Shown here: in pieces, positions 35,091 to 44,850 of the stretch
Layout: every line of letters begins with the position of its first letter
How positions within the stretch are numbered: the first letter of the stretch is position 1
Assembly (NCBI GenBank): GCA_009377845.1
Contig: WHTE01000011.1
Location: 1-46,671, forward strand
Source: Nitrospirales bacterium
Lineage (GTDB): Bacteria; Nitrospirota; Nitrospiria; Nitrospirales; UBA8639
Direction: 5' to 3'
Length of the DNA: 46,671 nucleotides
Translations under genes and position numbers: made by a program
The notes under the pieces: generated by a model
Told to the model about the DNA's origin: nothing
Seen by the model: only the letters and a program-made list of their open reading frames with translations
The model's database searches: none

Positions 35091-37949
35091 TTAATGTGCC
35101 TCGTCCCAGGAAGGACCATGCCCGGCTTCGACCGTGAGCGGGATAGACAATTGCAGGGCCGGGAGCGTGGCAGCTTCCAGCACATGCTTGATGACGGCAG
35201 TGGTTTGGGCTACCGCCGATTCTTCTACCTCGAATAACAACTCATCGTGGACGGTCAACAACATTTTCGCCCGTGGCGTTAAGCCATACTGTGCCAACGC
35301 GGCGGGCACGCGAATCATGGCCCGCTTCAAAATATCGGCGGCCGTGCCTTGTAGGGGTGCGTTAATGGCGGCTCTCTCAGAGAAATTTCGTCGGGCGGAA
35401 TTTTTATCATGAATGCCTGGCACGTGGCACCGACGCCCAAAGAGGGTCTGGACATACCCGTGTTGCCGACAAAACTGTTTGGTGCGTTCCATGTACTCTT
35501 GGATACCGGGATACTGCTCGAAATAGGTTTTGATGTAGGACGCGGCTTCACCCTGTTCCACGCCTAGCTGACGAGCCAATCCGAAGGGGCTGATCCCGTA
35601 AATGATCCCGAAATTAATCGCCTTGGCTTTTCGTCGAATTGCCGCATCCATATTTTCTAAGGGGAGGCCGAAAACCTGGCTGGCGGTGAGGGCATGAATA
35701 TCCTGGCCTTCCCAAAAGGCCTTCTTGAGAACGGGAATATCGGCGACGTGGGCGAGCAATCGAAGTTCAATCTGGGAATAATCAAGAGACAGAAGCGTGC
35801 ACCCGGGCTCTGCCACGAAGGCCCGTCGGATTCTTCGGCCTTCTTCGGTGCGAATGGGAATGTTCTGGAGATTGGGATCTGTGGATGACAGTCTTCCCGT
35901 CGCGGCAGATGCCATGGCGTAGGACGTATGGACCCGGTTCGTGTCGGGGTTGATCTGATGGATGAGCGCATCGGCATACGTGCTGCGGAGTTTTTCCAAA
36001 TGTCGCCATTCCAACACGCGTGAGGGGAGTTCATGGCCTTGAGCCGCCAAAGATTCGAGGACATCGGCACCGGTTCCATAACTGCCGGCTTTGCCTTTTT
36101 GACCTCCTCCCAAGGCGAGCTTGTCAAACAACACTTCTCCGAGCTGTTTGGGGGAACCGACATTGAAGGATTTTTCGGCCAGGCGATGAATCTCTTGTTC
36201 CAGTTCCTGGAGACGGCGGGAAAAATCCTGGCTGACCTGTTTGAGTTGGGACACATCGACTTTGATGCCTGTTTGCTCCATGGTCGCCAGCACGGGAATC
36301 AAGTGACGCTCGAGTGTTTCGTAGACGGTGGTCATGTGTTCACTGATGAGACGGGGTTTGAGAACCCGATGCAGCCGCAAGGTCACATCGGCATCTTCCG
36401 CGGCGTATTCCAGCGCTTTATCCAAGGGAACCTGATCGAAAGTGATCAGAGATTTTCCGGTGCCCGCGACGTCTTTGAATTTGATGGTCGTATGGCCCAA
36501 AAAACGTTCTGCCAGTTCGTCCATGCCATGTCCATGCATGCCCCCTTCTAAGACGTAGGAGAGCAGCATGGTATCGTCCACGGGGGACATGTCGATGCCA
36601 TACCGGCGAAGCACGCCGATGTCGTATTTAATATTGTGCCCGATCTTAAGCACCCCAGGGTCGGTTAGCAGTGGCCCAAGGATGTCGAGCGCTCTTTGAA
36701 GTGGAATTTGTGTCGGTGTGTCCGCCAAGGAAGCAGAAGTGTCATGTGATAACAAGTCCAGTTTGGAAGTGAATCCGGGTGCCACATGACCAACGGGCAC
36801 ATAACAAGCAAGGCCAGGTTCCAAGCTCAAGGAGATACCGACCAATTCTGCCCGTGTTTGATCGAGGGACGTGGTTTCGGTGTCGACAGTCACCATCCCA
36901 CGACAGGTCGCCTCATCCACCCAGCTTTGAAGAGCGGAAACGGTTTGGATCAATTCATAGTGGGCTTTGGAGGGGAGCGCCGATGTTTCTGGCTCTTTGG
37001 TTTCGGGTGTTTGGGTTGCGAACGTTGGAGGGAGTGTGGAGCTTGGCTCCTGTTCGCCCGTTATGCGGCTTTGAATACGAGCCAGAATCGTTTTAAAGTT
37101 TTGTTCCTTGAGAAAATGTGTTAATAATTCCATGTTGGGCTGACGTCGTTCCAATTGTGCCAAGGGGATAGCCAGCGGCACATCGAATCGAAGCCGGACC
37201 AATTCACGGGATAGTCGGGCTTGATCGGCATATTCCAGGAGATTTTCCCGGCGCTTGGTCTGCTTGATTTCAGAGGCGTGAGCCAGAAGGGTGTCCAGGT
37301 CCCCGTATTCCTGAATGAGCTGTGCGGCTGTTTTAACCCCGATGCCCGGTACCCCGGGAACATTGTCCGTTGAATCTCCCGCCAATGCCTGTACATCCAC
37401 AACCTTTTCAGGCGGCACGCCAAATTTTTCTAGAACTTGCTCGGGGCCGATCCGACGGTTTTTGATGGAATCGAACATACTGACCTGGTCCGATACCAAC
37501 TGCATGAGATCTTTGTCCGATGACACAATGGTCACATCCGCGCCGGCGTCCAGCGCGTGCTTCGTGTAGGTGGCGATCAGGTCGTCAGCTTCGAACCCGT
37601 TCAACTCGATGCAATCCAGATTAAAGGCTCGTGTGGCCTCCCGGACGAGAGGGAATTGGGGCACCAATTCTTCAGGTGGTTCGGTGCGATTGGCCTTATA
37701 GCTGGGGGCCAGATCGTTTCGAAAGGTTTTACGTGCGGAGTCAAAGATGACGGCAATATGGTCCGGCTTCATGTCATCCAACAGTTTCATCAACATCGTG
37801 ATGAATCCATAGACGGCGTTGACGGGCGTGCCATCCGGGCGAGTGAGGATCTGGATGGCATGAAATGCCCGGAAAATGAAGCCTGAGGCGTCGACTAACA
37901 CGACATGACGAATCGGGAGAGGGGAAGGCTGTTCACTAACGGCGTTCAC
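35091..37949 (-). CDS. polA: DNA polymerase I
   Basis: A 952-residue family A polymerase for Okazaki-fragment processing and repair. The N-terminal 5'-3' exonuclease has VFDSARKTFRNDL, GFEADDLIAT and GDSTDNVPGVPGIG. The 3'-5' proofreading domain (about 335-530) keeps DTETTS, GHNIKYDIGVL and AAEDADVT, so it is likely active. The polymerase domain has DYSQIELRLLAHVA (about 721), AKAINFGIIYGIS (about 780) and the metal-binding VHDELLFEV (about 903). Length and order are normal. It ends next to the small membrane-protein gene. Confidence 0.97.
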   Translation of the reverse strand: MNAVSEQPSPLPIRHVVLVDASGFIFRAFHAIQILTRPDGTPVNAVYGFITMLMKLLDDMKPDHIAVIFDSARKTFRNDLAPSYKANRTEPPEELVPQFPLVREATRAFNLDCIELNGFEADDLIATYTKHALDAGADVTIVSSDKDLMQLVSDQVSMFDSIKNRRIGPEQVLEKFGVPPEKVVDVQALAGDSTDNVPGVPGIGVKTAAQLIQEYGDLDTLLAHASEIKQTKRRENLLEYADQARLSRELVRLRFDVPLAIPLAQLERRQPNMELLTHFLKEQNFKTILARIQSRITGEQEPSSTLPPTFATQTPETKEPETSALPSKAHYELIQTVSALQSWVDEATCRGMVTVDTETTSLDQTRAELVGISLSLEPGLACYVPVGHVAPGFTSKLDLLSHDTSASLADTPTQIPLQRALDILGPLLTDPGVLKIGHNIKYDIGVLRRYGIDMSPVDDTMLLSYVLEGGMHGHGMDELAERFLGHTTIKFKDVAGTGKSLITFDQVPLDKALEYAAEDADVTLRLHRVLKPRLISEHMTTVYETLERHLIPVLATMEQTGIKVDVSQLKQVSQDFSRRLQELEQEIHRLAEKSFNVGSPKQLGEVLFDKLALGGGQKGKAGSYGTGADVLESLAAQGHELPSRVLEWRHLEKLRSTYADALIHQINPDTNRVHTSYAMASAATGRLSSTDPNLQNIPIRTEEGRRIRRAFVAEPGCTLLSLDYSQIELRLLAHVADIPVLKKAFWEGQDIHALTASQVFGLPLENMDAAIRRKAKAINFGIIYGISPFGLARQLGVEQGEAASYIKTYFEQYPGIQEYMERTKQFCRQHGYVQTLFGRRCHVPGIHDKNSARRNFSERAAINAPLQGTAADILKRAMIRVPAALAQYGLTPRAKMLLTVHDELLFEVEESAVAQTTAVIKHVLEAATLPALQLSIPLTVEAGHGPSWDEAH

Positions 37950-38025
37950 GGAAAATGTCCTCTCGTGTGATGATTTGGTCCATTGAAGATACCTGATAGC
38001 CCTGGAAGTGTCGATATCTCATGAT

Positions 38026-38398
38026 GGGAGTGTTGAAAAATGCCGTCGTGCCTGCGCCGGAGCTCCCGGCCTTCGTAGCCGAAGCTACTTCGGCGGAATA
38101 GGCTCGGCAGGCAGGCCAGCGGCGTTCTTCGAACCCGTGAAACGTGAGACATGAAAAGTAGGGGGGTGACAGAAGGACACTCTGAACAGTTTGACTCTTG
38201 TCTCATATTACGCCTGATCCCTCACGCCTTACTACTTACGAATCCGCGCGGCCTTTCCTTCGAGGGCCTCAGGACAGGACTGGCCTTCCTTCGACCAGGC
38301 TCAGGACAGACTTTGAACACTCCCTTATTTTTTTCGTATGGCTCTCAGTTATTCACATGCGGATCAACAGGCAAAACATTTCAATTATTCAACAGCCC
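38026..38398. repeat. Dispersed MITE-like repeat, copy B, with 6-bp direct repeat
   Basis: Starts GGGAGTGTTGAAAAA and ends TTCAACAGCCC; both ends match copy A at 31.8-32.1 kb. CATGAT stands directly outside each end (38020-38025 and 38399-38404), as expected for a target-site duplication. An internal TTTGAACACTCCC near 38319-38331 is complementary to the left end, suggesting a nested or composite structure. The interior contains CTTCGTAGCCGAAGCTACTT, a short palindrome, and CTTCGACCAGGCTCAGGACAG, which resembles a widely dispersed bacterial intergenic repeat. No coding frame is credible. Confidence 0.7.
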
Positions 38399-38486
38399 CA
38401 TGATGGGTTAGCTGGTTTGCCCACAGAAAAGGAATAGGGCATGATAACATGCCCTATTCCCAGGCTTCTTGAGGGAGCATGCGATC

Positions 38487-40349
38487 GTGAAGAGGAACAT
38501 TATGGTGGGTCTAGCCATTGTTATCGGCCTTTGTATCGTGGGCATTTTCCTCCTTCCGGTTTTGCTGGATTTGAATCGTTACCGGGACCGGTATCTGCCT
38601 GTTCTGGAACAGGCACTCCATCGACCAGTCGATGTTCAGGATGTCCGCTTAACCATTTTCCCCAAACTAGGAGTTCGGGTGCGGGGTATCACGGTTGCCG
38701 ATGACCCGGCGTTCAGTCCTACTCCTTTTTTAACGATTCCGTCCGCCGAGGTGGTAGTTCAGTGGGTGCCACTGCTGTCCCGGCGCATTCAGGTGGAACG
38801 GGTTCTTTTTCAGGATGCAACAGTGCACGTCATTCGCACACAGAATGGTGTATTGAATACGGCCACCATCGGAAAGTATCCCTCTCTCCAACCGCCTGTG
38901 AAAGGGGCTTCTAGAGCGGAAGATTCTCTCGAGCCCATGTTGGGAGTGTTCGCTGTGGAACGCCTCTCCATGACCGGAGGAACCCTGAAGTATGAGGATC
39001 GTTCCCAAGAACACTTCCGTTCCTACCAGGTTGATAACCTGGAATTTGTGACGAATTCCGTCCAAATTGGAAAGACGGCGAGCATTCATGCCAAGGGTAT
39101 GGTTATGCCCTATCGATTATCCTTGGAGATGAACGGGCGATTGGGCCCTCTTCAGCCAACACTGGATGTGCCCATGATCGATATGGTGGGCAGGTTAGGC
39201 AAGGTGGAGGCAGTCGCCAGGGGCAAGGTCATTGATGGGAGGCTTGAGCTGGATGTGCAGATACCAAACGTGTCGACGGATGATATTCCCATGGATCCGG
39301 CATTGGCCAAGCCGGTGGTGTTGAACCACATTCAGGCCCATCTGATCGCACCATTGGTCCCCAACAAACGATTGGCGCCCTCCTCAGAAGTGAGGATTGA
39401 TCCTCTTACCCTGGATCTCCAATTGGGCGGGTCAACCATTCATCTTTCAGGCAAGGGCACGCCTGGACGTCTGCATCTGGTTGGTGAGTCACCTGCCATG
39501 TTCTCTCAGGATTTTCCTCTGGCTCTTTCCGTTCAACACCCATTTTCATTGGAGCAGATTCGTTTTGAAATCGTGATCCAAGGGGCCCGGGTGGACCTGG
39601 TGTCTCTTAACGCCAGGGCTTTTCAGGGAAGTCTTGAGGCACATGGGATGTGGGATGGGACTCTTTCTGCCCCTATATTTTCATTCAAGGGGAATTTCAA
39701 GCATTTTGCCGTTGAACCAATTATGCAAGCCGTTCGTTCTTCTTCACTCAGCTTGACCGGGACGGGAGAATTGCACTGGAGTACCGAGGGGTCCTTACCG
39801 CCATCGGGGCATCCCAACATGAACGGACCAATCCGGTTGAGGATTCAGAACGGGCAATTGGTTGGGTTTGATCTTGTGCAGGAAATAGAAGAAGCGCTTC
39901 AGCTCCCGGGCCTTCTGGGAGAATCCACCGGAGCCACGAAATTTTCCCTGATCGACACCAAAGCGGATTTGAAAGAGACGGGCCTAGCCATTCGACAATT
40001 GACCCTGGATGCACCGGATTTCTCGCTTCAAGGGATGGGAAACATCGGCTTTGATCGCGCATTGAAACTCCAAGGGAATCTTGCCTTCTCATCGGCCATC
40101 AGCGACCGGATTATTCGACAGTTTCCGCTGGCCAAAGTTGCGCGGCAACAGGGACAGTTGGTGCTTCCTTTTGAGGTAAAAGGGACCCTTCCGGAACAGG
40201 TACTACAACTGGATACGAGATCCTTTGGGAATCAGTTACAAAAGAACGTGGAACGGCGGCTTGAGAAAGCCTTGCAGGGCGATGAACAGGAATTGCAGCA
40301 ACTCTTGAAAGAGGGAGAAGACCTGCTGAAACAGTTGTTTGGAAAATAG
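38487..40349 (+). CDS. AsmA family membrane-anchored protein
   Basis: A protein of about 620 residues. I use GTG 38487, since GAGGGAG lies 10 nt upstream and the sequence that follows (KRNIMVGLAIVIGLCIVGIF) is a typical N-terminal anchor; a TTG 18 bp earlier overlaps that site. The AsmA pattern is clear: after the helix, LLDLNRYRDRYLPVLEQALH, then RPVDVQDVRLTIFPKLGVRV and SAEVVVQWVPLLSRRIQVER. The C-terminal AsmA_2-like part (SFKGNFKHFAVE, LTGTGELHWS, VQEIEEALQLPGLLG) is also present. AsmA-like proteins are long beta-groove bridges thought to move phospholipids or affect outer-membrane assembly. The C-terminus is an acidic, Gln-rich helix. Single gene. Confidence 0.85.
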   Translation: MKRNIMVGLAIVIGLCIVGIFLLPVLLDLNRYRDRYLPVLEQALHRPVDVQDVRLTIFPKLGVRVRGITVADDPAFSPTPFLTIPSAEVVVQWVPLLSRRIQVERVLFQDATVHVIRTQNGVLNTATIGKYPSLQPPVKGASRAEDSLEPMLGVFAVERLSMTGGTLKYEDRSQEHFRSYQVDNLEFVTNSVQIGKTASIHAKGMVMPYRLSLEMNGRLGPLQPTLDVPMIDMVGRLGKVEAVARGKVIDGRLELDVQIPNVSTDDIPMDPALAKPVVLNHIQAHLIAPLVPNKRLAPSSEVRIDPLTLDLQLGGSTIHLSGKGTPGRLHLVGESPAMFSQDFPLALSVQHPFSLEQIRFEIVIQGARVDLVSLNARAFQGSLEAHGMWDGTLSAPIFSFKGNFKHFAVEPIMQAVRSSSLSLTGTGELHWSTEGSLPPSGHPNMNGPIRLRIQNGQLVGFDLVQEIEEALQLPGLLGESTGATKFSLIDTKADLKETGLAIRQLTLDAPDFSLQGMGNIGFDRALKLQGNLAFSSAISDRIIRQFPLAKVARQQGQLVLPFEVKGTLPEQVLQLDTRSFGNQLQKNVERRLEKALQGDEQELQQLLKEGEDLLKQLFGK

Positions 40350-40427
40350 AAATACGGGTCAACGCTCCCGGAAACTGTTTGCATCCTTCATCCGTGTCTC
40401 AAACCGGAGTAGAACTATCTGCCTGAC

Positions 40428-40832
40428 TTATTTTGGCAACAATGAATGGTGTTGTGGCGAAACCGGTGCAGGGCACAATTGAGCGACCATGGACCGCAAC
40501 TCCCCAAAATCATACGGCTTTCCAATAATGGCATAGGCCCCTAAGCGGGAGGCTTGCTCGCGGATTTCTGCGTTGAGCAACCCGGTCACCATAATGACCG
40601 GGACATCAGGATTTTGTGATGTGTGCTGTAGCCGGTTCAAAAACTCCATGCCGGTCATGACGGGCATGGCATTATCAAGAATAACGACGTCAAAGTGTTG
40701 TGATTCAAGAAGAGACAACCCCATGGCTCCATTTTCTGCTTCCACGCAATGGCATCCATCATATTCCAGGACCATCCGGAGCAATCCGCGACTCATCTCA
40801 TCATCATCAATAATCAGTGTGTTTTTGGACAT
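40428..40832 (-). CDS. Single-domain response regulator (second)
   Basis: A 134-residue receiver domain. The start at ATG 40832 follows AGAGGAG at 6 nt; the longer upstream frame is not supported. Acidic pocket Asp9-Asp11, phosphorylation site Asp53 (LDNAMP), Thr83 (MVTG) and Lys105 (GKPYDF) are canonical. About 20 residues of Pro/His-rich tail follow (CPAPVSPQHHSLLPK). No kinase nearby. Similar to the receiver at 14.1-14.5 kb around the active site (DN-x-MPV-x-TG). Confidence 0.92.
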   Translation of the reverse strand: MSKNTLIIDDDEMSRGLLRMVLEYDGCHCVEAENGAMGLSLLESQHFDVVILDNAMPVMTGMEFLNRLQHTSQNPDVPVIMVTGLLNAEIREQASRLGAYAIIGKPYDFGELRSMVAQLCPAPVSPQHHSLLPK

Positions 40833-40975
40833 CAGGTTCTCCTCTTGATAAATGACCAATCCACCCTCCTGGTGGACCGCGCCGACAAATGCCGACCTTT
40901 CTTTGATGAAATCACCCAAGGGCTGGCTCCTCATCACCACTCACCGGTCGTGCACGCCAAGGTCTGTGGATCACC

Positions 40976-41095
40976 TTAGCTTGTGCGTGAAGAGTGGTGT
41001 GCCTTTGAGGATGAAGAGCAATGCTCCTTCCAAATGAAGAACATTCCTCCAAAGACTCCGAGGCCTGTGACACAGATGGCAAGAATGATTTCCAT
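40976..41095 (-). CDS. 39-residue single-helix membrane protein
   Basis: The ATG at 41095 follows GAGAGGA at 5 nt and starts a short frame with one strongly hydrophobic helix (MEIILAICVTGLGVFGGMFF), then a charged and Ser/His-rich tail (IWKEHCSSSSKAHHSSRTS). A longer frame starting at 41194 exists but contains an unlikely N-terminus. Small membrane proteins of this shape are common and often missed. No family recognised. Confidence 0.5.
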   Translation of the reverse strand: MEIILAICVTGLGVFGGMFFIWKEHCSSSSKAHHSSRTS

Positions 41096-41437
41096 GGGTT
41101 TCCTCTCATGTTTTGTGCCTGCCATACTGCAAAAGCAAAGAATGTACCAAATGAAGATGAGAGCTCTTTCCCGAATCTCACGGTTATAACTCATTGAAAA
41201 ATATATGAATGGAGAACTGAATTCTTATAATCGGTTTCTTATTTTTTAAAGGAGATGAAGGATAAGTACCCGAGTTGTGGCATGGGTTGTTATCCAATGG
41301 CATACAGTCTGTATCTCAATGGATAAGATCGGGGAGAGGCTCAAGGAAAAGGAGAATAAAAGGACGCTTGTGATTGTTTAGGGATTTGTTTTTAATGAAA
41401 GGGGCTTGTTGAGCAATTCAAAGATTAGCTCCTGAAA
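41096..41437. other. AT-rich intergenic spacer
   Basis: About 340 bp between two minus-strand genes. Contains a TATAAT on the plus strand near 41225-41231 without a good -35. Nothing coding is supported. Confidence 0.4.
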
Positions 41438-44095
41438 CTATTCTTGACGGAGGACTGATAGGGGAGGGAAACCAAGCAACCGATACGTACTGAGGAAGCC
41501 GGTCATAAGAGTCAGCACAATCGTCAGGAGCAATCCCATGATCAATATGATCGGGTCAAACGTCCAGGTCAGGTCAAAAAAGAAGTGCAAGATTGACCAG
41601 GAGAGGAGACATCCCAATCCAAGTCCCACAAGGCCCGCAAATGCACCAATCAAACCGAATTCCATTCCGAGTGAAAACAAGAGTAGGCTGCGACCCCCTC
41701 CCAAGGCTTTCAAAATGGCCAAATCAAACAGACGACGGTACCGGTTGATGGAAATCGCCGCAATCATGACCACGGCTCCCGTCATCAGACATAACAATGC
41801 CAGTGCCTGAATGCCCATGGCCAATTGGCGAAATATCCGGGCAATATTCTCCAGCACGTCTCCCACATTAATCGCTGTCACATTGGGCATGGCTGCCACA
41901 ATGGCTTGTTGAAGAGGCACTTCGGAGGTTTTCGGCACTCTGGTCGTGGCGATGTAGGTTAAAGGGGCACCGTCAAGAGCACCAGGCTCAAGAATCATAA
42001 AAAAATTCATGGAAAAATTGCTCCAGTCTACCTGTCGAAGACTACTGACTGTAGCCATAAATGAAATCCCTTGAATATCCAACGTGAGGGTTGATCCCAG
42101 CGTCAGTCCCAGGTTTTTTGCGGCTTCTTCTTCCATGGAGACTAATGGGAGATCGGACGGCTTATTGGTCGCACCATCCGAGACATGTTCCTTGGTGTCG
42201 TCCCACCAGTGTCCGTGAGTGAGGATGTTGTCTTTTGGAAGGATCCGGAATGTCGTCAACACGTATTCTCTGGTGAAATACCATCCATTCCGTTGGCCTT
42301 TATGCGCTTCAGGATTGATGGGTTGTCCGTTAATGGCTGTGAGGCGAGACCGCACGACCGGAACCAAATCATACGGCGAGTCCGGAAACCGTTGTTTCAG
42401 CACGCGCACGAACTGCGGATGTTGATCGGGTTGGATGTCAATGAAAAAAAATGAGGGGGCGTTGGAGGGGATTTGATTCCCGATCAGCTCGAGCAACGAC
42501 CGTTGCACAGTGGTCAGTGTCGTCATGAGCATGACGCCAATCCCAATGGCCAAGGTCATGGCTGTGGTAAAATTTCCCGGTCGTTGAAGGTTATTCACGG
42601 CATGACGCAGCAAATACCGTTGAGGAAATTGCACATGGCGGAGAATTGAGTATAAAACGCCGGTTCCTCCTAATAAGAGGAGAACGGCCAAAGCACATGC
42701 ACCGGAAAAAAACAGGCCCAGGGTCAGCGAGTGCGCTTGCCACATGGCCAGACCCGTTACGCCCCCCACAATGATGACACTGACGAGGACCCGCGTCCGA
42801 TCATTCCACCAATGTTTGAAGAGGGTGCCCCATCGTGTGACCCTGGACCGGAATTGAGCCATGGTCTGAGATTGGTCAATGGCTTGACGAAACACCAATG
42901 CCGGAGAGACATGACGGATGGCCAACAGAGGCCACAGCGAGAAGGCCAGTGTGGCGATAATTCCAAGTGCGATTCCCCGAAGGATGGGAACGATCGTGGG
43001 GTTCATGGGCATGGTTTCAGGAATAATTCCTTGAAGAAAAAGTGGTAATCCCCTGTGGAGTGCGACTCCTAAAATTCCACCGAGAAGACTGCCGATTCCT
43101 CCCAGGAAAAGGCTTTGTGTGAGGTAGAGACGGATGACTTGTGAAGAATCCGCCCCCAGCGTTTTCAGTGTGGCGATAATAGGAATCTTTTGAGTGATAA
43201 ATCCCTGAATGGTGCAAGCCACCCCGATCCCGCCTACCAATAGGATCGTTAATCCAATCAGGCCAAGATACAGATTCAATTGGTCAAGGAACCGGCGGAG
43301 TCGTGGCTGGGCATCCCTAAAGGAGCTAACCTGGACGCCTTCCTGGCTGAGGTGCCCGCGTAGCTCATCCATCAAGGGCTCAAGAGAGAAGGAGTTGTTA
43401 ATTTTCAGACGGTATCGTTCCTGAATCCGGCTTCCGGTTTTTACCAAGGTGGTTGCCTCAAGGGCTTCCCGGGAAATCATGACTCTGGGTCCTAAACTGA
43501 ACCCATCGGCAATCCGATCCGGTTCCTTTTTGAGCACGGCGGTGATAAGGAAGTTGGCCTGGCCGATTCGCAGCTCGCTGCCGACGGTTAGATTGAGTCG
43601 GATCAGCAAGGATTCCTGGGCAAGCGCACCAAAGCACGGCGAGCGACGGCAATCGGATTGAAGAGAAGCCAGAAGTTGTTCAGCCGGGTGGTCGGGTTCC
43701 ACAACCAACCGGCCATACAGGGGATAGGGGGAATCCGTGGCCTTGAGTTCAACCAATTGAGAGGCTGTTTCCGTGAGAGGGACTTGGTTGTCAGGGATGT
43801 CCACCGTTGCCATTGCCGCGAGTTCAGTCACATGAGACACGAGGATACCCCGGTCAGAAAGGGAGTTCAGCACGCCCCGGCTCTTGTCGGTGATCGCCCT
43901 CCGCCAGGATAACTCCACATCACCGCCTAACAGGGCACGGGCATCTCCCAGGATGACCTGTTCGACATTGGCGGCAAACAGGTCAACGGCCACAATGGCG
44001 CCGACGCCTAGCGCAATGCAGAGAAACAAAAACAGAAAACGAGACCAGGCGCTGGTAATTTCCCGCCAGGCCAATTTAAAGGAGACGGGTATCAT
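41438..44095 (-). CDS. ybbP: FtsX/YbbP-like ABC transporter permease
   Basis: An 885-residue permease started at ATG 44095, which overlaps the ATPase stop as ATGA. It has the YbbP layout: one N-terminal helix (about 17-40), a long periplasmic domain, a central group of helices (about 250-400 and 450-540), a second periplasmic domain and three C-terminal helices with the FtsX signature (IFRQLAMGIQALALLCLMTG, then YRRLFDLAILKALGGGRSLL, ending TGFLSTYRLLGFPPLSVLRQ). Such permeases work mechanically with a LolD/MacB-type ATPase and may release lipoproteins or other hydrophobic substrates. The gene is coupled to ybbA and, across its divergent promoter, next to a TesA-like lipase, as in E. coli. 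Confidence 0.87.
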   Translation of the reverse strand: MIPVSFKLAWREITSAWSRFLFLFLCIALGVGAIVAVDLFAANVEQVILGDARALLGGDVELSWRRAITDKSRGVLNSLSDRGILVSHVTELAAMATVDIPDNQVPLTETASQLVELKATDSPYPLYGRLVVEPDHPAEQLLASLQSDCRRSPCFGALAQESLLIRLNLTVGSELRIGQANFLITAVLKKEPDRIADGFSLGPRVMISREALEATTLVKTGSRIQERYRLKINNSFSLEPLMDELRGHLSQEGVQVSSFRDAQPRLRRFLDQLNLYLGLIGLTILLVGGIGVACTIQGFITQKIPIIATLKTLGADSSQVIRLYLTQSLFLGGIGSLLGGILGVALHRGLPLFLQGIIPETMPMNPTIVPILRGIALGIIATLAFSLWPLLAIRHVSPALVFRQAIDQSQTMAQFRSRVTRWGTLFKHWWNDRTRVLVSVIIVGGVTGLAMWQAHSLTLGLFFSGACALAVLLLLGGTGVLYSILRHVQFPQRYLLRHAVNNLQRPGNFTTAMTLAIGIGVMLMTTLTTVQRSLLELIGNQIPSNAPSFFFIDIQPDQHPQFVRVLKQRFPDSPYDLVPVVRSRLTAINGQPINPEAHKGQRNGWYFTREYVLTTFRILPKDNILTHGHWWDDTKEHVSDGATNKPSDLPLVSMEEEAAKNLGLTLGSTLTLDIQGISFMATVSSLRQVDWSNFSMNFFMILEPGALDGAPLTYIATTRVPKTSEVPLQQAIVAAMPNVTAINVGDVLENIARIFRQLAMGIQALALLCLMTGAVVMIAAISINRYRRLFDLAILKALGGGRSLLLFSLGMEFGLIGAFAGLVGLGLGCLLSWSILHFFFDLTWTFDPIILIMGLLLTIVLTLMTGFLSTYRLLGFPPLSVLRQE

Positions 44096-44850
44096 GTCCC
44101 GGGAATCGAGGAGGACAAAGGTTGCATCGTCTCGTTCACAATCGCTCCATCCCGCAACGTCAGGATACGTTGTGCCCGAGCGGCCAACAACTCGTCGTGG
44201 GTCACCAGGACAAGAGTGCTGCCGTGCTGCTGATGAAGCTCCCACAGCAGATCGATGACCATCGCACCGGTTGTGCTATCCAGATTGCCGGTGGGTTCGT
44301 CGGCGAGCAGGAGGGGAGGCTGGGTGATAAAGGCGCGGGCCAAGGCAACCCGTTGTTGTTCACCTCCCGAGAGTTGAATGGGATAATGGTGGAGGCGATG
44401 TTCCAGTCCCACGGATTGCAAAAGGGCTTTGGCTCGTGATTGGCCGGTGGAAATGCCTTGCAATTCCAACGGGAGAGCCACATTTTCCAGAGCAGTCAAG
44501 GTGGGAATGAGATGGAAGGCCTGAAAAACATAGCCAATGTGTTTCCGTCGAAAGTGGGCCATTTCAGTTTCGGTCAAGGTCGTGATCTCGGTTTGGTCAA
44601 TGCGGATGGAACCCTGCGTTGGTCGATCGAGACCTGCCAGCAGACCCAGAAGAGTCGATTTCCCGCTTCCTGATGGACCGACAATGGTGACCACCTGGTC
44701 GGGGAAGACCTCAAAGGAAATGTCCTGTAAAATCTTCACAGGCTGATTGCCTGCTCGAAGCTGCATTCCGAGATGATTGACGGAAATGAGAGGATGAGTT
44801 GATTGAGACAAGGGGAGTACAGAGCGTGTGGACGATGAAGGAACATTCAC
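44092..44850 (-). CDS. ybbA: ABC transporter ATPase, YbbA/LolD-like
   Basis: A 252-residue ATPase of the MacB/LolD/YbbA group. Walker [10 protein letters not shown] (58-66), Q-loop [10 protein letters not shown], signature LSGGEQQRV (160-168), Walker B LLLADE (180-185) and the switch His in LVTHDE are all intact. The stop overlaps the permease start by 4 bp. The divergent esterase starts nearly on top of the 5' end (44835 against 44850), so the two promoters must overlap coding sequence. Energises the YbbP-like permease. Confidence 0.92.
   Translation of the reverse strand: MNVPSSSTRSVLPLSQSTHPLISVNHLGMQLRAGNQPVKILQDISFEVFPDQVVTIVGPSGSGKSTLLGLLAGLDRPTQGSIRIDQTEITTLTETEMAHFRRKHIGYVFQAFHLIPTLTALENVALPLELQGISTGQSRAKALLQSVGLEHRLHHYPIQLSGGEQQRVALARAFITQPPLLLADEPTGNLDSTTGAMVIDLLWELHQQHGSTLVLVTHDELLAARAQRILTLRDGAIVNETMQPLSSSIPGT

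Noticed and set aside
31847-38404. The region between the two related repeats as a composite transposon
   Set aside because: It contains housekeeping genes (phosphoglucomutase, xthA, polA) and no transposase, and only copy B has a possible target duplication directly at its own ends.
44096-44245. 50-codon N-terminal extension of the YbbP-like permease
   Set aside because: It runs inside the ATPase gene; the ATGA overlap at 44092-44095 marks the usual coupled start before the first membrane helix.
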